Below are positions 3,199 through 5,158 of a stretch of DNA of 5,158 nucleotides, piece by piece. The stretch is from Candidatus Woesearchaeota archaeon (GTDB lineage: Archaea > Nanobdellota > Nanobdellia > Woesearchaeales > GW2011-AR4), in NCBI GenBank assembly GCA_030631975.1, contig DAOVKD010000060.1, forward strand, positions 1-5,158, in the 5' to 3' direction. The translations under genes were made by a program, and so were the position numbers. Below the pieces are notes generated by a model, which was not told the DNA's origin, made no database searches, and saw only the letters and a program-made list of their open reading frames with translations. How positions within the stretch are numbered: position 1 is the first letter of the stretch; each line of letters starts with the position of its first letter.

Positions 3199-5158
3199 AT
3201 GGAAAGGAAAATTAGAGATAAAAAGCGCATTAATATATTTTTTGGGAGGAGCTTTGTTATCTGTTTTATGCTGTTGTTTACTGGTGTGGGTGTGGCGAGC
3301 GCAACTGTTACTGGAGATCCACCAAATCCGACAGGCAACACTATTATTGACCAAGACACAGTATGGGATGGAGAAAGCAACATCTATTGTGGTGGAGACA
3401 TCATAGTTGGTAATCCATCAAAAAGAATTAATTTTGATATCAAGAATTCCCATGTTACGGTTAAAGGTCGCTGGACAATGGGCGGTAGTACTCCTGTTAA
3501 TTTCAAGCTGCTTGGTTCAACGATATTTTTTGACGTGAAAGATGGAACACCGGAATTACCTACTTTAGGTTCAGGTTATATTAACACCAATCAGATGATG
3601 ATTATAGAAGACACACTTGATTTATCAAAGCCATCAAGAATCGAATTGAAAAATAGTGCAATTCGAGGAACAGACTATACTTATAGAGGAGGTGGTGTAT
3701 TAATAAAAAGTGGTTGGCATAGTGCTGAACATACTCTTATTGTTGATAACGTCAAATTTTCGTATATGGGTGGAACAACCAATATAGGGTATGGCTATGC
3801 GGCTTTAAATACTAAATACTGGGGTGCTTCTACCCTTGCTTCGGATTCGAGTTTGACAAATTTAGATTTTTATTATTGTGGATGGGGAATAAATTTAGTT
3901 TGCCAAGATGGCATAGAATTGGATGGCGCAACGACCACAAGAGGATATATGGCATTCGTAGGCGGTAAGAGTTATACCAATTTGCATATGGACAAAAGTT
4001 GTGAAGGTCTTTACAATCCATGCGATGGCGCCTTGATTAGAAATAGCTGGTTTGATTCAAACAATTGCAAATTTAATATAATGAGTGCTTCAAATGTGAT
4101 TTTTGAGTATAACTATGTCACTTTGGCACCTTTCAATGCAGGAGACGGGTCATGGCCTAGTCAGGGGAATAATAACATAATACGACACTGTACCCTCGAT
4201 CAAGTAGGTATAGCCTCACGAAAAGATGAAACAAAAATAATAAATAACACATTCTATCGAGGTGCGCCGTTTGGCGGCAACGTACCCATAAGGGCGTGGG
4301 GAAATAATTTTTTGATTAAAGATAATATATTCACTGAGGGTGGCACAGCAATATACCTAATACCGCATCCTACCTATGACCGAAGAGGAGGACATATAGT
4401 AAGCGGCAATACAATTAATGGTGCAACACATGGTATACGCCTAGAAAAGGAAGATAATGTGCTATGTATAGATAATATAATTAATGCAGTTACCTATGAT
4501 ATTTATTTTGATGGTGACAACAACAACATCAAATTCATAAACAATAAATTTGATGAAGCCAAAGTCCATTTTAGTGATTCAAGTGATATATTCCTCAACT
4601 ATTATTATCTTGATGTCAAAGTTGTGGATTCCAGTAGCAATCCAGTTCAAGGAGCAACAATAACTATTACAAATAATGTTGACAGCAACTATCCATCAAT
4701 AAATGCTAATGGGGGTACCAAAACATCATTTACAACCAAAGCAGATGGACACACTCCTCTGCCATCAGATACTGAAAATTCAGCAGCAATATTGGATTAC
4801 TGGCAAACCAAGAGTGAAAAGAGGGAGATGAGTTATACAATCACTGCTGAAAAGGATGGTTACAGTAACTCAACGACTGTAAATCCAGATGGTTCTTCTT
4901 GGTACAGGTCAGATCCGGACACATATCAAAATACTGTTACTATCGTGCTATCAACAGGTCCTGACACAACACCACCAACCATAACTGCTCATTCACCAAT
5001 AGGAACAGATATTTCCATAAATGCAAATATTTCAGTAACATTCTCAGAGGATATGAATACTTCATCAGCACAAGGAGCTTTTTCTATTTCTCCCCCTGCC
5101 TCTGGTTCCTTTAGCTGGAACGGCAATAAGATGACCTACACTACGGGCTCTGATCTTA
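3199..5158 (+). CDS. Secreted right-handed beta-helix surface protein with CarboxypepD_reg-like and Big_5 domains (3' end outside window)
   Basis: The frame is open from ATG 3199 to the window end, giving 653 codons. An in-frame TAG at 3193 fixes the start, and AAGGT lies 8 bases upstream. Residues 1-35 are a Sec signal peptide: basic MERKIRDKKR, a hydrophobic core (FVICFMLLF), then ASA with likely cleavage before T36. Residues about 40-460 are a beta-helix, with Asn-turn repeats clearest late: NNTF (349), DNIF, GNTI (403), DNII and NNKF (448). Cysteine pairs C227/C235 and C268/C275 could form disulfides, and many N-x-S/T sites fit archaeal surface glycosylation. About 468-580 is a beta-sandwich with a CarboxypepD_reg-like start (LDVKVVD, then NPVQGATITI). 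From about 589 a Big_5 Ig-like domain begins (TPPTITAHSP, then VTFSEDMNTSSA). The likely role is cell-surface adhesion, cell-wall structure or glycan binding. No lyase active site is evident. The C-terminal anchor is not visible. Confidence 0.85.
   Translation, partial: MERKIRDKKRINIFFGRSFVICFMLLFTGVGVASATVTGDPPNPTGNTIIDQDTVWDGESNIYCGGDIIVGNPSKRINFDIKNSHVTVKGRWTMGGSTPVNFKLLGSTIFFDVKDGTPELPTLGSGYINTNQMMIIEDTLDLSKPSRIELKNSAIRGTDYTYRGGGVLIKSGWHSAEHTLIVDNVKFSYMGGTTNIGYGYAALNTKYWGASTLASDSSLTNLDFYYCGWGINLVCQDGIELDGATTTRGYMAFVGGKSYTNLHMDKSCEGLYNPCDGALIRNSWFDSNNCKFNIMSASNVIFEYNYVTLAPFNAGDGSWPSQGNNNIIRHCTLDQVGIASRKDETKIINNTFYRGAPFGGNVPIRAWGNNFLIKDNIFTEGGTAIYLIPHPTYDRRGGHIVSGNTINGATHGIRLEKEDNVLCIDNIINAVTYDIYFDGDNNNIKFINNKFDEAKVHFSDSSDIFLNYYYLDVKVVDSSSNPVQGATITITNNVDSNYPSINANGGTKTSFTTKADGHTPLPSDTENSAAILDYWQTKSEKREMSYTITAEKDGYSNSTTVNPDGSSWYRSDPDTYQNTVTIVLSTGPDTTPPTITAHSPIGTDISINANISVTFSEDMNTSSAQGAFSISPPASGSFSWNGNKMTYTTGSDL

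Noticed and set aside
3180..3215. Small ORF of 11 codons upstream of the surface-protein gene
   Set aside because: Too short to judge; it overlaps the Shine-Dalgarno and start of the clear gene at 3199 and has no signal of its own.
2964..3383. Two overlapping minus-strand frames at 2964-3383 and 2971-3354
   Set aside because: They overlap each other, cross the signal peptide of the surface protein and exist because the G-rich + strand gives few stops on the complement. The Pro/Ser/Phe-rich products look like composition, not protein.
3841..4020. Minus-strand frame at 3830-4021
   Set aside because: Antisense to the continuous 653-codon surface-protein frame with no recognisable features.

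Overview
The window looks archaeal and AT-rich. The evidence is a Rad50 end with a CXXC zinc hook, a textbook archaeal BRE/TATA promoter (GAAAGG followed by TTTATATA), AGA/AGG arginine codons, ATGA gene overlaps and an adjacent HEPN/MNT gene pair. A DPANN or other uncultivated lineage is possible, but the sequence alone does not fix the taxon.

Layout, all on the + strand. (1) 1-1197 is the 3' part of rad50, covering the zinc hook, the returning coiled coil and the C-terminal ATPase lobe; its 5' part lies outside the window. (2) 1198-1476 is a gene-free but highly structured spacer. It has three hairpins of one design (CAG-CG-AAAA pairing with TTTTCTG), a perfect 11-bp inverted repeat, an imperfect palindrome that runs into the BRE, the promoter, and three helically phased GTTA motifs. 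(3) 1477-2753 is a two-gene toxin-antitoxin operon: a HEPN protein with an RX5HXY motif, then a winged-helix/MNT nucleotidyltransferase with GSX10DXD, overlapping by ATGA. (4) 2754-3198 is an odd, strongly G-over-C segment. It carries degenerate repeats (consensus ATGYCYTGGATTTTGGAA), adjacent small hairpins and a canonical four-tract G-quadruplex motif. An ORF runs through it but is probably not a real gene. (5) 3199-5158 is the first 653 codons of a secreted surface protein: signal peptide, right-handed beta-helix, carboxypeptidase-regulatory-like beta-sandwich and the start of a Big_5 Ig-like domain. It runs off the window.

By family knowledge, the HEPN protein should be an RNase toxin that the MNT partner silences by AMPylating the motif tyrosine. 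The HTH fused to the MNT protein, together with the palindromes around the promoter, suggests autoregulation. Nothing links the toxin-antitoxin pair functionally to rad50 or the surface protein. The least explained parts are the two non-coding blocks on either side of the pair.
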